Shown in pieces: positions 4,973-5,733 of a stretch of DNA of 5,733 bases. Made by a program: the position numbers and the translations under genes. The notes under the pieces were generated by a model that was not told the DNA's origin, ran no database searches, and worked only from the letters and a program-made list of their open reading frames with translations. Origin of the DNA: an uncultured Arcobacter sp. (GTDB lineage Bacteria; Campylobacterota; Campylobacteria; Campylobacterales; Arcobacteraceae); contig CAJXWI010000193.1 in assembly GCA_913062735.1 (NCBI GenBank), positions 1-5,733 of the forward strand, written 5' to 3'. Numbering within the stretch: position 1 is the stretch's first letter; every line of letters begins with the position of its first letter.

Positions 4973-5720
4973 TATTAATTATTTTATCCAAGTCGCCATT
5001 TTCTTTCATCTTGAGTAATTCTTTATTAAAGTCAAGCACAAATTTTTTCCACTTATTATGAAACATAATTTTATATTCATATTTTCCAAGACTTTTTTTT
5101 GCAATACTAAATTTCTTTTCTACTTCCATATTATTCATAAGCCAAAGCCCTACTCGTTCATCTAAAATAGTTGCATCAAATTTTCCATCTGAGTTAAGTA
5201 ATTTTTCTAACATTTCAATTTCAGTGTATTCATCGTATCTACGAATAAAACCTTTCTTCATAAGTTCTTCAAGGTCGGGGTAGGAATATCCTATGTGTGT
5301 TTTAAGTTTTTTGCCATATAAGTCTACAAGTGTCTCAAATTTAAAATCATTTTCAGATACAAAGAACAATACATTTTTTATCAGGATAATACTATCAGTA
5401 GATATATAGTTTGCATCTTGTGGCTGCCAAATTTTTATACGTGCAGTAGCATCAGTTTCAACTTCTTTTAAAGAAAAGTTAACTTTTTTTCTTTCAACTC
5501 GAAAAAAAGCCACTGTATGCCCATGAGTTTTTGCAATTTTATTGGTAATATCAAATATAATACCTGAGCTAATTTTTTCATCTTTAATAATAATATATGG
5601 AGGGTAAGCATCTTTGCCAATGTTAAACTTTATTTCATCCGTCATGCTTTGAGAGCTAAGCAATACAAGCGCTAAAAGTAAGTAAAGCAGTACATTTGTT
5701 TTAAATATTGGAGTTTTCAA
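4950..5720 (-). CDS. Periplasmic substrate-binding protein, SBP_bac_3 type
   Basis: This 256-residue exported protein starts at TTG 5720, supported by a strong Shine-Dalgarno (AAAGGAGT) about 5 nt upstream. A signal peptide occupies about residues 1-25 (VLLYLLLALVLL core). The mature part has SBP_bac_3 features: an N-terminal lobe with DAYPPYIII and GIIFDITNKIA, a central ARIKIWQP followed by YISTDSIILIKNVLFFV, a GKFDATILDE motif (179-188) in the second lobe, and a C-terminal helix KMKENGDLDKIINNYM. The family binds amino acids or similar small molecules and serves ABC uptake or, fused or associated, signalling. No permease or ATPase gene is in the window, and a regulator-kinase pair follows, so a sensory role is possible but unproven. 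Its promoter lies beyond the right edge. Confidence 0.85.
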   Translation of the reverse strand: MKTPIFKTNVLLYLLLALVLLSSQSMTDEIKFNIGKDAYPPYIIIKDEKISSGIIFDITNKIAKTHGHTVAFFRVERKKVNFSLKEVETDATARIKIWQPQDANYISTDSIILIKNVLFFVSENDFKFETLVDLYGKKLKTHIGYSYPDLEELMKKGFIRRYDEYTEIEMLEKLLNSDGKFDATILDERVGLWLMNNMEVEKKFSIAKKSLGKYEYKIMFHNKWKKFVLDFNKELLKMKENGDLDKIINNYMDSAN

Positions 5721-5733
5721 TTTGACTCCTTTA

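Noticed and set aside
5705..5727. TTGGAGT near the start of the binding-protein gene, resembling a half-site
   Set aside because: No second half-site at 11 bp and no -10 at the right distance; it lies within coding sequence and beside the ribosome site.

Overview
The window is very AT-rich, and every gene I can support lies on the minus strand, so the layout is described right to left. The porin type, the AT-rich codon use and the style of the response regulators and kinase suggest a Campylobacterota species, perhaps of the Arcobacter group. This is inference from sequence style, not a database match.

Layout in the direction of transcription: (1) a periplasmic substrate-binding protein of the SBP_bac_3 type (5720-4950, TTG start) with no transporter genes beside it; (2) a 57-residue small protein (4875-4702) that resembles an internal segment of that binding protein; (3) an OmpR-type response regulator (4629-3973) followed at once by a membrane histidine kinase (3920-2823, with an open frame reaching 3989); (4) a second, paralogous OmpR-type regulator (2747-2088, TTG start); (5) an outer-membrane porin (1926-721) with a strong terminator (671-705); (6) a structured, apparently non-coding stretch (about 540-615); (7) two related small exported proteins (436-257, and 137 to beyond the left edge).

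The main result is a promoter module repeated seven times, centred near 189, 489, 645, 2041, 2801, 4676 and 4924. Each copy has two direct half-sites of the form A-Y-R-T-G-n-A-R-T with an 11-bp period. In each copy exactly 8 bp separate the promoter-proximal half-site from a minus-strand -10 hexamer (TATAAT in four copies, TACAAT, TAAGAT and TAAACT in the others). This is the geometry of an activator box for a tandem-binding OmpR/PhoB-type regulator. Copies stand before the small protein, the RR2-kinase pair, RR1, the porin, both small exported proteins and the structured non-coding stretch. The two regulators have nearly identical recognition-helix regions, so both may read the same box.

My reading is a self-regulated envelope-response island: one kinase and two regulators drive their own genes, a porin, small secreted proteins and probably a small RNA. 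The binding protein may supply a periplasmic signal. The promoter geometry and gene content are seen directly; the regulatory wiring, the RNA and the signalling role of the binding protein are inferred.
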